This document shows, piece by piece, positions 32,855-41,677 of a stretch of DNA of 64,000 nucleotides. Both the position numbers and the translations under genes were made by a program. How positions within the stretch are numbered: position 1 is the stretch's first letter; the number at the start of each line of letters is the position of its first letter. The notes beneath the pieces were generated by a model. That model was not told the origin of the DNA. It worked only from the letters and a program-made list of their open reading frames with translations, and ran no database searches. Source of the DNA: Pseudarthrobacter chlorophenolicus A6 (lineage in GTDB: Bacteria > Actinomycetota > Actinomycetes > Actinomycetales > Micrococcaceae); assembly GCF_000022025.1 (NCBI RefSeq), contig NC_011886.1, positions 3,141,209 to 3,205,208 on the forward strand, in the 5' to 3' direction.

Positions 32855-33508
32855 TTAGGCCACGGCTCCGGCTGGATCCTTGCTGCCACGCGGTTTGCGG
32901 ACTGATCTGTAGACCGTGATGGCACCGTAGCCGATGAGGCCGACGGCGGCCAGGACGGTCCAGGTGCCGCGGTCCGAGTTGCCCAGGGCGTTGGCCACGA
33001 AGCCCACATACGGAACTGCGTAGAACAGTTTGCCCTTGACCTGGATGGCCCGGACGGGCTCGGGATCGTTGGCGCCGTTGTTGTCACCCTTGGTGATCAG
33101 CGTCTTCTCCCCCGACTGGGTGGATCCGAAACCGACAATCCGGTGGGTGTCCACGTCCGGCCGGCCGGAATACACCTGGAAGGTGATGACGTCGCCGTAC
33201 TTGAGCTCGTCGAACGCCGCCGGCTTCATCACCATGAAGGTGCCCGGCGGGAACTTCTGCGCCATGGACTTGGTCAGGATGGTGTAGGACTGCGAGCCGG
33301 TTGCCACGGGAATGACAATCAGCACCACGGACGCGAACAGCGCCACGAGCATGGCGGACATGCTCAGGATGCGTCCGACGGCGGCCCACGCCCCGGTGCC
33401 CTTGCGGCGGCTTTCGTCAGCGGACGACGGCGACGGCCCGGCGGTGCGGGACTTCTTGCGTGATGCGCGGGCAGGGAAAGCCGGCCCGGCGGTCAGGTCA
33501 GCAGCCAC
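32855..33508 (-). CDS. sipW: SipW-type signal peptidase I
   Basis: 217-aa ER-type (SipW/S26B) signal peptidase. The nucleophile is S81 in TKSMAQKFPPG, and the general base is His (H122 in DTHRIVGFG) rather than the Lys of bacterial type I peptidases. ITKGDNNGANDP is the third box. A membrane segment lies at ~50-70 and another near the C-terminus. GTG 33508 overlaps the upstream substrate gene by 11 nt. In Bacillus subtilis SipW matures TasA and TapA; the two substrates upstream and one downstream indicate the same arrangement here. Confidence 0.88.
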   Translation of the reverse strand: MAADLTAGPAFPARASRKKSRTAGPSPSSADESRRKGTGAWAAVGRILSMSAMLVALFASVVLIVIPVATGSQSYTILTKSMAQKFPPGTFMVMKPAAFDELKYGDVITFQVYSGRPDVDTHRIVGFGSTQSGEKTLITKGDNNGANDPEPVRAIQVKGKLFYAVPYVGFVANALGNSDRGTWTVLAAVGLIGYGAITVYRSVRKPRGSKDPAGAVA

Positions 33509-34103
33509 CGGACACCCCGCACTGACGGGCGGTGAGCGGAAGGGTGATGTTCACTGCTTGTCCTTTCACGGAGGTTGGGGCCGCGGAGCTGAGGCTGGCC
33601 TGGAAGCAAAAGATGGTGGAACCGTTCTTGGCCACCGTGGGCGAATCGAGTCCGCCAACACCGATCGCCAGATATCCGGCGCTGTTGCTGCAGTCGGCGG
33701 TGGAGGTGGCCCGCTTGGCGGTAACACTGATGTAGCTGGCCAGGGTCCCGCCGCTGACGTTGGTGATTGTTGGCTGACCCGCCGCGATGACGGTGTTGAA
33801 CTGGCCGCCGGCGTTGGTGTTGTTGGTGACCTGCACCCCGCTGTACACCGGAGTCCCCGGGCCCAATGTGCCTGCCGGAGAGAGCGTCAGGGTGGCTGCC
33901 GTTCCGTTGGCCAGCGTCATGTTGGTGGTTTGCCCTGAGTTGACTGCCGTCATCGCCATGTCGAACGAAGCCGAGGACACGGATCCCGGTGCCGCTGATG
34001 TGGTGGCGTTCCACAGGGCGTAGCTGCCCTGGACGGTGAGGAGGCCCAGGAGCACTGCCGCTGCGACCAGGGCCGCTGCCTGCAGCGAGCGCTTGATGCG
34101 CAT
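33498..34103 (-). CDS. SipW-dependent secreted protein, second substrate
   Basis: 201-aa exported protein. MRIKRSLQ is followed by a hydrophobic run and YALWNATTSAAPG, the alternate signal-peptide motif. The mature domain is a Thr/Ser/Asn-rich beta protein with four Cys (ADCSNS, IFCFQ, RQCGVSGGC), likely two disulfides. ATG 34103 has AGGAGG nine bases upstream; the longer frame is ignored. The pattern resembles TasA/camelysin-type fibre proteins, though exact family membership needs a profile search. Confidence 0.75.
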   Translation of the reverse strand: MRIKRSLQAAALVAAAVLLGLLTVQGSYALWNATTSAAPGSVSSASFDMAMTAVNSGQTTNMTLANGTAATLTLSPAGTLGPGTPVYSGVQVTNNTNAGGQFNTVIAAGQPTITNVSGGTLASYISVTAKRATSTADCSNSAGYLAIGVGGLDSPTVAKNGSTIFCFQASLSSAAPTSVKGQAVNITLPLTARQCGVSGGC

Positions 34104-34175
34104 CGTTGGTCTCCTCCTGGTCGGTTTCCTTATGCTGCTGGCCGGCCGGCCCGTGGGCCGCCCGGCCACGTCAGG

Positions 34176-34721
34176 TTAGGAAAGGCCAGTCTGGGTCAGC
34201 TGGGTCAGCGTGTAGCTCACATTGCCGAGGTCGTAGTTCTTGGCAACATCGCTGCGGCCGGTTGTGGTGCTCTTGAATTCGAAAACAGTCGATGCCGTGA
34301 CGGTCTGCGTGGCGCTCCCGGTGACAGGCTTCAGAACGGTGTTCGACGTGACATCACCTGCGGTGTTGGTGAGCTTCATCGGGGAGATGGCGACGTTGTC
34401 AGCGGTGAAGGTGTTGGCCGGAACGTTGGCGAGCACCACGTTGGCGGCCATCTTGTCGCCTACCAGGGTGACGGTCAGGGCCTGGGTGTAGGTGAGCTTG
34501 TCACCCGGAACCACCTTGTAGGTGTTGATGTTGATGGTTGCGCCGGTGCGGTCGGTCCAGACACCGGCGGCAGCTGTGACGTTCAGGTCGCCGGCGACGA
34601 TGGTGCCGGGAGCCGCCGTTGCCTCTGCGTTCCAGTTGGCCAGAGTTCCGCCGCCGCCCAGCAACAGTGCTGCGCCTACGGCGATGGCTGCGGTTCCCTT
34701 GATCAGAGTGCTGTTCTTCAT
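34176..34721 (-). CDS. TasA-like SipW-dependent secreted protein, first substrate
   Basis: 181-aa exported protein opening the cassette. MKNSTLIKGTAAIAVGAALL and LANWNAEATAAPG form the alternate-type signal peptide annotated in many Arthrobacter proteins. The mature region (AGDLNVTAAAG, YKVVPGDKLTYTQALTVTL, FTADNVAISPMKL) is similar in style to TasA/camelysin beta-sandwich proteins. ATG 34721 has GAGGGG upstream; 72 nt separate it from the next gene. Expected to be secreted and possibly polymeric. Confidence 0.78.
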   Translation of the reverse strand: MKNSTLIKGTAAIAVGAALLLGGGGTLANWNAEATAAPGTIVAGDLNVTAAAGVWTDRTGATININTYKVVPGDKLTYTQALTVTLVGDKMAANVVLANVPANTFTADNVAISPMKLTNTAGDVTSNTVLKPVTGSATQTVTASTVFEFKSTTTGRSDVAKNYDLGNVSYTLTQLTQTGLS

Positions 34722-34892
34722 GATGTGTCCCCTCAGACTTTGCTTGCTTTGGTGGAAGTTGTCTTGCTGGGAACAACAATGCACAGCCAAACGCAGGAAC
34801 ATAGCGCGAAGAAAGGCAAAGAAGGCTCAAGTTATTTGAAAGTTAAACCACGGTCTGAGCTGGGCTTTTACCCGTGGGGACCTCCAACAGGC

Positions 34893-35609
34893 TTACAGCG
34901 CGGAGCCATGCTCCGGGAGGGCCAGCTGCTCGGTGATGATCCGGGCGGTTTCCGGGTCGCCCAGGATCCGGAAGTGCCCGGCCGTGGAAAGGGCGATATT
35001 GGTGGCGCCCGGCAGGATGCTGCCCTCGGGGATGTGGGGATCGAACGGACCGTAAATGGAGGTGATCCTGCTGTTGATGGCCTCTTCGCGGGCCAGCTCC
35101 AGGGTCAGGGCATTCCGCGGCGAGAACATCCGCAGGCTGGGCAGCAGCATGTACCTGGCGTAGCTGGAGCCGGAGAACGGGGTGCACACCGTGATCATCT
35201 TGCTGATCCGGCGTTCCGGGTCCATCATCAGCATCGCGTACTTGCCGATCAGGCCGCCTTTGCTGTGCGCCACGATAGCGGCGTCACGGAGCCCCGCCTC
35301 CTCGATGTGCTGGGCCACCAGGCGGGCCGCCGCCGGGATCTCAAGCTTGTTACGCTGCAGGACCGTAACCACGTGGACCGGGTGGCCGGCGTCGTGGATC
35401 CGCTGGATCAGGGGCAGCATGAACTGCCAGTTCTCGTAGACCCCGGGGATGATCACCACGGGGTTCCGTGTGCCCTGGTGGAAGGACCCGGGCTGCACCC
35501 GGGACAGCACGCCCTCCACCTGGCACATGGCCGCGTACACATAGTCCTGAACCCACCACAGCGCCTTCTGCAGCGGGCTGATCCGTGCCGGAGTCCCCGT
35601 TTCAACCAT
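34893..35609 (-). CDS. Lipase-like alpha/beta hydrolase
   Basis: 238-aa hydrolase. VVIIPGVYENWQFM is the oxyanion/strand region, and the nucleophile elbow is AHSKGG. The later YGPFDPHIPEG and STAGHFRILGDPE supply probable Asp and His. The C-terminal half resembles PGAP1/class-2 lipase-like proteins. No signal peptide is seen, so it is probably cytoplasmic. It is co-directional with the FAD monooxygenase upstream, but a long palindrome separates them. Confidence 0.75.
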   Translation of the reverse strand: MVETGTPARISPLQKALWWVQDYVYAAMCQVEGVLSRVQPGSFHQGTRNPVVIIPGVYENWQFMLPLIQRIHDAGHPVHVVTVLQRNKLEIPAAARLVAQHIEEAGLRDAAIVAHSKGGLIGKYAMLMMDPERRISKMITVCTPFSGSSYARYMLLPSLRMFSPRNALTLELAREEAINSRITSIYGPFDPHIPEGSILPGATNIALSTAGHFRILGDPETARIITEQLALPEHGSAL

Positions 35610-35671
35610 GTGTCGAGGATAGCCGCGGTCCGGCCCCTACCCACCAAAAGCTCCGGCAAACCCTCCCGTTT

Positions 35672-35724
35672 CCCTATCAGATCGCGTTCCCAAAACCGCC
35701 GGTTAGGAACCCGATCTGATAGGG
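35672..35724. repeat. CCCTATCA palindrome, copy A
   Basis: 19-bp arms starting CCCTATCAGATCG and ending CGATCTGATAGGG with one mismatch, enclosing AACCG-C-CGGTT. A related element (copy B) lies at 36981-37031 on the other side of the monooxygenase gene. Confidence 0.8.
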
Positions 35725-35734
35725 CAACCACGGT

Positions 35735-36949
35735 TCAGAAGATCTGCGGGTGTTCCGGGCGGAATCCGATGCCGATGAAGCGGGCTGCCGCCCGGCGTAT
35801 CCGCGGGGCGAAGGTCCGCAGAACCCACTTGGCCGGCCGGGGCACAAAGGCCCGCCGGCCGGGGCGCCGGGCGATGGCGCGGTGGCCCAGGCGCTGGATG
35901 CGCTGCATCTTCCGGACAGGTACTTCGCGGCGCTTCTGCACCGCTGCCAGCGTGTCGTCGCGCACCTCTCCGCGGGCCAGCCCGGGGGCGACCGCGTTGG
36001 CCAGTGCCACGGCGTCCTGGATGGCGTAATTGACGCCGACCCCGAACATGGGCGACATCGCGTGGGCCGCGTCCCCGATGGCGATGAAGCCGGGCCGGTG
36101 CCACACCTTCAGCCGGTTGATCTTCACGGACAGCAGTTTGATCTGGTCCCAGCCCACGATGCTCTCTGCCGGGACGGCAAGGTGGGGAGCGGCGGCCGCG
36201 ATGCGGGCACGGAACGCCGCAAGCCCCTCGGCCTTGATGGTTTCGAAGCTGTCTTTGCGGATGATCATGCCGGATTGGTAGTAGCTGCCCCGGTCCAGGG
36301 TGAGCACCATGCCCTTGCCGGAGACGTATCCGAGCGTTGGCGGACGCGGGTCGCGGGGCTTGGGCAGGTGGAACCACAGCACGTCGATGGGCACGCCCGA
36401 GCCGGTTGGATAGAGCCCCGCGTCGTTCCGGAGCACTGATCCGCGACCGTCGGCAGCCACGGTCAGCGGCGCCCGTACGTCGAGGCCGCCGTCCGGATCC
36501 GTGGCCCGGACTCCGGCGACGCGGCCGCCGTCGTAAAGGACCTCATCTGCCCGCGTGCTCATTCGAAGTTCGAATCCCGGGAGCGCCGAGGCCTCGGCCG
36601 CAAGGAAGTTCAGGAAATCCCATTGCGGGGCGAACACCAGGAAGTTGTCCGGCGCCGGCAGGGTGCCAAAGTCCGCGATCGTGAAACGCTCCCCGTCGAA
36701 GACCGCGTCCATGGTGCTGATGCGGGTCAGCGGCAGGTCCAGGAAGCGCTCCACCAGGCCCAGCTCGCGCAGCAGGGTGATGGTGGACGGGTGGATGGTG
36801 TCGCCGCGGAAGTCACGGAGGAAATCGGCGTGCTTTTCAAGGACCGTGACCTGCAGGCCGGCCCGTGCGAGGAGGTAGCCCAGCACCATTCCGGCGGGTC
36901 CTCCCCCGGCGATGACGCAGTCCCGCTTGATGCTCCGGACAGTGCTCAT
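35735..36949 (-). CDS. FAD-dependent aromatic hydroxylase-like monooxygenase
   Basis: 404-aa group-A flavoprotein monooxygenase (PheA/TfdB/PHBH fold). Motifs: dinucleotide fold IAGGGPAGMVLGYLLARAG, DG motif AADGRGSVLR, and GDAAHAMSPMFGVGVNYAIQDA for FAD ribityl binding. The C-terminal ~70 residues are strongly basic (RRPGRRAFVPRPAKW). ATG 36949 (five codons inside the longer frame) is preferred. Substrate unknown; an aromatic ring or polyketide is usual for this fold. Confidence 0.82.
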   Translation of the reverse strand: MSTVRSIKRDCVIAGGGPAGMVLGYLLARAGLQVTVLEKHADFLRDFRGDTIHPSTITLLRELGLVERFLDLPLTRISTMDAVFDGERFTIADFGTLPAPDNFLVFAPQWDFLNFLAAEASALPGFELRMSTRADEVLYDGGRVAGVRATDPDGGLDVRAPLTVAADGRGSVLRNDAGLYPTGSGVPIDVLWFHLPKPRDPRPPTLGYVSGKGMVLTLDRGSYYQSGMIIRKDSFETIKAEGLAAFRARIAAAAPHLAVPAESIVGWDQIKLLSVKINRLKVWHRPGFIAIGDAAHAMSPMFGVGVNYAIQDAVALANAVAPGLARGEVRDDTLAAVQKRREVPVRKMQRIQRLGHRAIARRPGRRAFVPRPAKWVLRTFAPRIRRAAARFIGIGFRPEHPQIF

Positions 36950-36980
36950 GGGAACAGTGTCCACCCACCACAGCCTGTTG

Positions 36981-37031
36981 CCCTATCACTTATCGTTCCT
37001 AAAATGCGGTTTTGGGGACCAAAAGTGATGG
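36981..37031. repeat. CCCTATCA palindrome, copy B
   Basis: Starts CCCTATCACTTATCGTTCC and ends AAAAGTGATGGCG; arms ATCACTT/AAGTGAT pair. Shares CCCTATCA, CGTTCC, AAAA and CGGTT blocks with copy A in the same order. Confidence 0.7.
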
Positions 37032-37037
37032 CGCAAG

Positions 37038-38255
37038 TCAGTAATTGCGGCGGTGCTTCAGGCGGGGAATCACGACGGCGAACACGGCCGCCGCGCCGAA
37101 CCCCAGGATGCCGGTGGCTGAGATCCCCGCGCCCAGGGATGCCACGGCGGTCACCCCGGAGAGCAGCAGCGGCCCGCCCGTGGACCCGGCGTCGGCCATG
37201 AACCGCCACAGCCCCAGGAACTGGCCGCGGCCGCGGTCCGGCGAGAAGTCGGCGCCCAGCGTCATCACCAGCCCGGAACTGATGCCGTTGCCGAACCCGA
37301 TCAGCAGCGCGGCCAGCAGCAGCCCGGTGAACGAGCCTGTCAGCGGGATCAGCACCAGCGCCGCGCCCATCAGCAGGGTGGAGGGCACGGCAACGAACTG
37401 CCGGCCCTTGCGGTCCATGAGCTTCCCGGCGGGGTAGAACACCAGCATGTCGATTGCGCCGGAAAGGCCGTAGACCAGTGAGGCGGACGTGGCGTCCATG
37501 CCCAGGTGGTCGGCCCACAGCGGGATCACCACCTGCCGCGAGGAACGGAGGGCGGAGAGCAACAGGATGCCGATGCCCACCGAAAGGAAGACCCCCGCAT
37601 GGGATACCGCAACGCTCCGGAGCGTGGGCTGCGGGCCCGGATTGCCGCCGTCGGACGTTTCCGGAGCGGCCAGGTCCGGGATGGTGAGGGACAGCAGCGC
37701 GGCCGCCGCCATGGCCACCACCCCCACCCAGTAGGCGCCATTGATGCCGCCGAACTGCATCACCGCAGCACCCAGGAACGGCCCGATGAACACGCCGATC
37801 CTGTTCACACCGCCCAGCGTGGACAGCGCCCGGGCCCGGAATTCCACCGGTACCGCCTCGGTGAGGTACTTCTGCCGGGCCAGGCCAAAGACGCTTCCGG
37901 ACATCCCGACGACGGTCATCGCCACGGCGAGCAGCACCAAGCCGTTGGGCGCAAGGGAGGACAACCCGGCAGCGGCCAGCGCCAGGCCGGCGGCGACGGA
38001 CGCACCCACGATGGACCAGCGCTCCCCGAACTTCAGCGTGACGAGCGAGGCCGGCAGGTTGAAAAACCAGGATCCCAGGCCCATCAGGGTGACAATGAGG
38101 GCCGCCACCGCCACAGTGGCGCCCAGGTCGCGGGCGGTCAGGGCCACCACGGGAAGGATGGCCCCCTGCCCCAGGCCAAACAGCAGGGTGGGTCCAAAGG
38201 CGGCCACCGCAATGCTGCGCAGGTTGAAGGGCTGGGAACCACCGGGGGAAGTCAT
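37038..38255 (-). CDS. MFS transporter
   Basis: 405-aa major facilitator with 12 hydrophobic segments and loop motifs FNLPASLVTLKFGERWSIV and YPAGKLMDRKGRQFVAV. GRGQFLGLWRFMADAGSTGGPLL is typical of drug-efflux-like carriers. ATG 38255 begins the hydrophobic protein; the 63-codon upstream extension is Gly/Arg-rich and not coding. Substrate unknown. Confidence 0.82.
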   Translation of the reverse strand: MTSPGGSQPFNLRSIAVAAFGPTLLFGLGQGAILPVVALTARDLGATVAVAALIVTLMGLGSWFFNLPASLVTLKFGERWSIVGASVAAGLALAAAGLSSLAPNGLVLLAVAMTVVGMSGSVFGLARQKYLTEAVPVEFRARALSTLGGVNRIGVFIGPFLGAAVMQFGGINGAYWVGVVAMAAAALLSLTIPDLAAPETSDGGNPGPQPTLRSVAVSHAGVFLSVGIGILLLSALRSSRQVVIPLWADHLGMDATSASLVYGLSGAIDMLVFYPAGKLMDRKGRQFVAVPSTLLMGAALVLIPLTGSFTGLLLAALLIGFGNGISSGLVMTLGADFSPDRGRGQFLGLWRFMADAGSTGGPLLLSGVTAVASLGAGISATGILGFGAAAVFAVVIPRLKHRRNY

Positions 38256-38320
38256 CAGATTTATCCTATGGCGGCCCCCACCTTCGTCCCGGCACGCAAC
38301 GTCGCCCCACGCAACAGAAG

Positions 38321-38746
38321 CTACTGCCGGCTCCGAGGTTCCAGCCCTGCCAGTGACCGGATCAGGGCCACCACCTCCACCACGGCACCAATGGCTGAGC
38401 CCACCATTCCCAGCGCCAGGAACACCCGCATCACAACGGGCCACCCGGACCAGCCGTCGCCGAAATCAAACGGAAAGACGTCCCAAAGCTGAAGCAATGC
38501 GGCCATCCCGAAGCCAAGGACCACCAGGTTTCCGAGCGCCTGCAGGCCCCTTGACCTGACCACCACGAAGATAAGGTCCACCACGATGCCGGCAATGAGG
38601 GCGGCGTTGACGGCTTCGAGGACGCGCGTCATGTCCTGGGCCAGGAACGGGACCATGCGCCAGCCGGGCCATATGTTGATGGCCCACAGCAGGACAGCGT
38701 TGACGAGGACGGAGCCGACGCCGCCGCTGCGACTGGTCGAAGCCAT
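38321..38746 (-). CDS. Hypothetical four-helix membrane protein
   Basis: 141-aa integral membrane protein: hydrophobic segments at roughly 10-30, 45-65, 70-90 and 105-130, the first containing LLWAINIWPGW, with a conserved-looking WDVFPFDFGDGW loop. No family recognised. ATG 38746 is chosen; the frame extends further upstream but with shadow-like composition. Divergent from the gene at 38931. Confidence 0.6.
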   Translation of the reverse strand: MASTSRSGGVGSVLVNAVLLWAINIWPGWRMVPFLAQDMTRVLEAVNAALIAGIVVDLIFVVVRSRGLQALGNLVVLGFGMAALLQLWDVFPFDFGDGWSGWPVVMRVFLALGMVGSAIGAVVEVVALIRSLAGLEPRSRQ

Positions 38747-38930
38747 GCCATCAGCGTTGCGCCAGGCTGCCCTGGCCCGGAAGTGCCGAAGGTCCCGCGG
38801 GGCCGAGCGCACCGCAGCGCCGGCCCACATCCCCAGGAAATTAATTCGGGGGTCACAAACGGGCCGCGGAGGAGTACATTTCGCCTTAGGGGTGCTGTTC
38901 CGCGCCCCCAGCCAAGGGGAGGTCAAAGCA

Positions 38931-39296
38931 ATGGGTGAAGTGTGGATCCGTACGCTCGGCAACGGGCTGGTCCGGGCAGACAGAGTCACGGAAATTTCAT
39001 CCACCCGCGGATCCCTCCACGAGGACCAGGGGTATTCATTGAAGGTCATCGTTGACGGCAAGGGCCATGTGCTCATTGACGACGCGGACCTGCAGGGCTC
39101 CCTTGGTGATCGGCTGGAGTACGCCCGGCATGTGGAGGACGCCCTGCTGCTTGCCATGGATGAGGCCCGCGAAAACGATGCCTCGGTGGTGGTGTCCTTC
39201 GAGCCTGAGCGGCAGCGTTGGTCCGCGGCCCCTGTGGCGGTGCTGACCGGAAGGATCCCGGACCTGGCAGGAAGGGTTCCCGAAGCAGTGGGCTGA
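38931..39296 (+). CDS. Hypothetical conserved-looking protein
   Basis: 121-aa soluble protein of mixed alpha/beta pattern; MGEVWIRTLGNGLVRADRVTEI, then VIVDGKGHVLIDDAD, then a helix HVEDALLLAMDEAREN. AAGGGGAGG nine bases before the ATG supports translation. The N-terminal segment suggests a small beta-barrel binding module but no family is recognised. Confidence 0.6.
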   Translation: MGEVWIRTLGNGLVRADRVTEISSTRGSLHEDQGYSLKVIVDGKGHVLIDDADLQGSLGDRLEYARHVEDALLLAMDEARENDASVVVSFEPERQRWSAAPVAVLTGRIPDLAGRVPEAVG

Positions 39297-39450
39297 GCTG
39301 CAGTCACAGGATCAGCATCGAAGCCGCCGGTAATAAATTCGTCAAACTGTTGCGTGCATCACATTCAACCCCTACTCTGTATGAGGCTGATGAAAACGGC
39401 CACGCAAAAAGCTGCAGCGTCGCAGCCAATGCCGGGGAAGGCTTTACATC

Positions 39451-39774
39451 TTGAACTCTAAGCTCCACATTGTTGTCCGTGTTGATCTCGACCATGCACG
39501 TGCGAAGGTGATTGCAAAGGGGCATATCACCGTCCACAGCGTCAACGCCCTGTATGTAGTCGCCAAACGGGCCAACTCCTTAAAGGAAGGGCTGGACCTG
39601 GAACTGGATATCTCGCAGGCCTTCGTGGATGAAGCCGCCCTGGAGATGCTCCGGACCGCGTCAGAAACCCGACATCTGCCCACCAGGATCGATCCGCTCC
39701 AGGCACCGTGCACCATCAGCGTCCTGGCACCGCGCCGCAAGGTTCCCGCCGCCGCCACCCGCTTGGCCGCATAG
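39451..39774 (+). CDS. Hypothetical small protein, possibly STAS-like
   Basis: 107-aa protein starting with TTG 39451, with GGGGAAGG about nine bases upstream. Strand-helix order (KLHIVVRVDLDHARAKVIAKGHI, then ALYVVAKRANSL, then LDLELDISQAFVDEAALEML) loosely resembles a STAS domain, but the phosphorylated Ser motif is absent. It sits beside a c-di-GMP signalling gene. The assignment is weak. Confidence 0.45.
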   Translation: MNSKLHIVVRVDLDHARAKVIAKGHITVHSVNALYVVAKRANSLKEGLDLELDISQAFVDEAALEMLRTASETRHLPTRIDPLQAPCTISVLAPRRKVPAAATRLAA

Positions 39775-39922
39775 CGAAGACCCTGGCACCACAGAGCCCA
39801 CCATTCGGGCCCGCGTGCCAGGCATTCCTGAAAATTCCGCTCCTCGCCCTGTCCCATTGCCGCTGAACCCACACATACGGGTGGCGGCTCCGGACGGGGC
39901 GACGTGCGTTTAACAGGCGTCC

Positions 39923-41677
39923 TCAGGTGTGCGATGCCAGCCATTCCCTGAGCCGCGGCTCAGGAAGCGGACGTGCAAAGAGGTAGCCCTGGGCGAGGTC
40001 GCAGCCCATGTCCTGCAGCGTCTGTGCCTGGCCGGAGGTTTCAACCCCCTCAGCCACGGCACGGATTCCCACCGCGTGCGCCAGGTCGATGCAGCTGCCC
40101 ACGATCGCTGCATCCCCGGAGTCCAGTCCCAGCCCCATGATGAAGGACCGGTCAATCTTCAGTTCGTTGATGGGGAATTTCTTCAGGTAGGTGAGGCTGG
40201 AGTAGCCAGTGCCGAAGTCATCGACGGCGAGCCCCACGCCCAGGTTCTTGAGGGCGGCCAGTGATTCCACGGCCGCGCCGGGATCGGACATCAGCGCCGT
40301 TTCGGTGATTTCGAGCAGCAGCAGCGCCGGATCCAGGTTGCGCCGCTCCAACGCGCTTTCCACCATGTCCACCAGCCCGGGATCGTTGAGTTGCCGGGCT
40401 GAAAGGTTCACCGCAAACTCCAGTCCGGCACCGTGGCGGTCATCCCGGCGCAGGCTTTCGGCCAGCTTCAAGGTCTCGTCCAGCACCCACGCGCCCAGCG
40501 GACGCACCAGCCCGGATTCCTCGGCCATGGCAATGAATTCCGACGGCGGGAGCAGGCCACGGGTGGGATGCTGCCAGCGCACCAGGGCCTCCACACCGCT
40601 GGCCCGCCCCGTATGCAGGTCAATCCGGGGCTGGTAGTGGACGCGGAGGGCGCCTTCGCCGATGCCGCGGCGCAGTTCGCCGAGGGCGCGCAGGCGGTCC
40701 ACCGCCGGGTCCGACGCAGCCGGCCGGTGCAGCTCCCAGCGGTTCCGGCCCCGTTCCTTGGCCCGGTACATGGCGATGTCCGCACGGCGGATGAGGTCCT
40801 CAAGGGTGTCGTCCCCGGCCCGGGCAACCGCGATACCAATGCTGGCCGACGTAACAATTTCCAGGTCCTCAAGATGGATCGGGGCCGCGATGACGTCCAG
40901 CAGCCGGGCGGCAAGGGCGGCCGCTTCCTCTGTCCCGGCCACCGTGTCCACCACCACGAACTCGTCGCCGGAGAGCCGAGCCACCGCACCGGGCGCCTGG
41001 ACAGCGGCGGCCAGCCGTCCTGCCACGGACACCAGCAGGTTGTCTCCGGCGCCGTGGCCCAGGCTGTCGTTGACTGCCTTGAAGTGGTCCAGGTCAATAA
41101 AGAGGGCCCCCAGAGGATTCCCCTCAATGGCGCTGTCCGGCGGCGCTTCGCCAAACCGCGCCTTCAGGCCGGCCCGGTTGGGCAGGCCGGTCAGGGAGTC
41201 GTGCAGGGCCAGCCTCTGCAGTTCCTGCTCGGCGAGGGCACGCCTGGCATCCGATTCCTCGGCGGCGCGCAGTGCGGATACCAGTTCCTTCTCGTACAGC
41301 CGGCGTTCGTGGGCACTGAAGATGATCACTCGGACGCTGTCCGGTTCCTGGCCCGTCGCCGCGAACCGCGAGGCCGTGAGCAGCGCCGGGTGGCGAACGC
41401 CGTCGGAGCCGATGATGTCCAGGGCAATCTCGGACACAGAGCCTGTAATGCCCAGCTGCGGAATGCAGTGGGTGGCATAGAGGATCTGGTCGCCCACCGG
41501 CAGCAGTGACTGCAGCCTCTTTCCCAGCAGCTCAGCCCTGTTGTAACCGGTCCACCGCACGAAGGTGTCGTTGACCGCGGCGATGTGGCCGTCGTCGTCC
41601 GTGATGAGGTAGCCGCACGGAGCCTGGTGGAAGAGCGACTCGAAGTTGGCCACAGGCTGGCCGCCGGCGCCCGTCAT
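39923..41677 (-). CDS. PAS-GGDEF-EAL bifunctional c-di-GMP protein
   Basis: 584-aa cytoplasmic signalling protein. Residues ~8-125 are a PAS sensor (FHQAPCGYLITDDDGHIAAVNDTFVRWTGY), ~125-155 a predicted coiled coil, ~155-318 a diguanylate cyclase domain with SGDEF (236-240) for GGDEF, and ~330-580 an EAL phosphodiesterase. EAL catalytic elements are present: EALVRW, NLSARQL, EITETAL, DDFGTGYSS, KIDRSF and EGVET. The cyclase motif has Ser for the first Gly, which is often tolerated. The ATG forms an ATGA overlap with the RsbQ-like gene, so the hydrolase probably delivers a ligand to this PAS domain. Confidence 0.9.
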   Translation of the reverse strand: MTGAGGQPVANFESLFHQAPCGYLITDDDGHIAAVNDTFVRWTGYNRAELLGKRLQSLLPVGDQILYATHCIPQLGITGSVSEIALDIIGSDGVRHPALLTASRFAATGQEPDSVRVIIFSAHERRLYEKELVSALRAAEESDARRALAEQELQRLALHDSLTGLPNRAGLKARFGEAPPDSAIEGNPLGALFIDLDHFKAVNDSLGHGAGDNLLVSVAGRLAAAVQAPGAVARLSGDEFVVVDTVAGTEEAAALAARLLDVIAAPIHLEDLEIVTSASIGIAVARAGDDTLEDLIRRADIAMYRAKERGRNRWELHRPAASDPAVDRLRALGELRRGIGEGALRVHYQPRIDLHTGRASGVEALVRWQHPTRGLLPPSEFIAMAEESGLVRPLGAWVLDETLKLAESLRRDDRHGAGLEFAVNLSARQLNDPGLVDMVESALERRNLDPALLLLEITETALMSDPGAAVESLAALKNLGVGLAVDDFGTGYSSLTYLKKFPINELKIDRSFIMGLGLDSGDAAIVGSCIDLAHAVGIRAVAEGVETSGQAQTLQDMGCDLAQGYLFARPLPEPRLREWLASHT

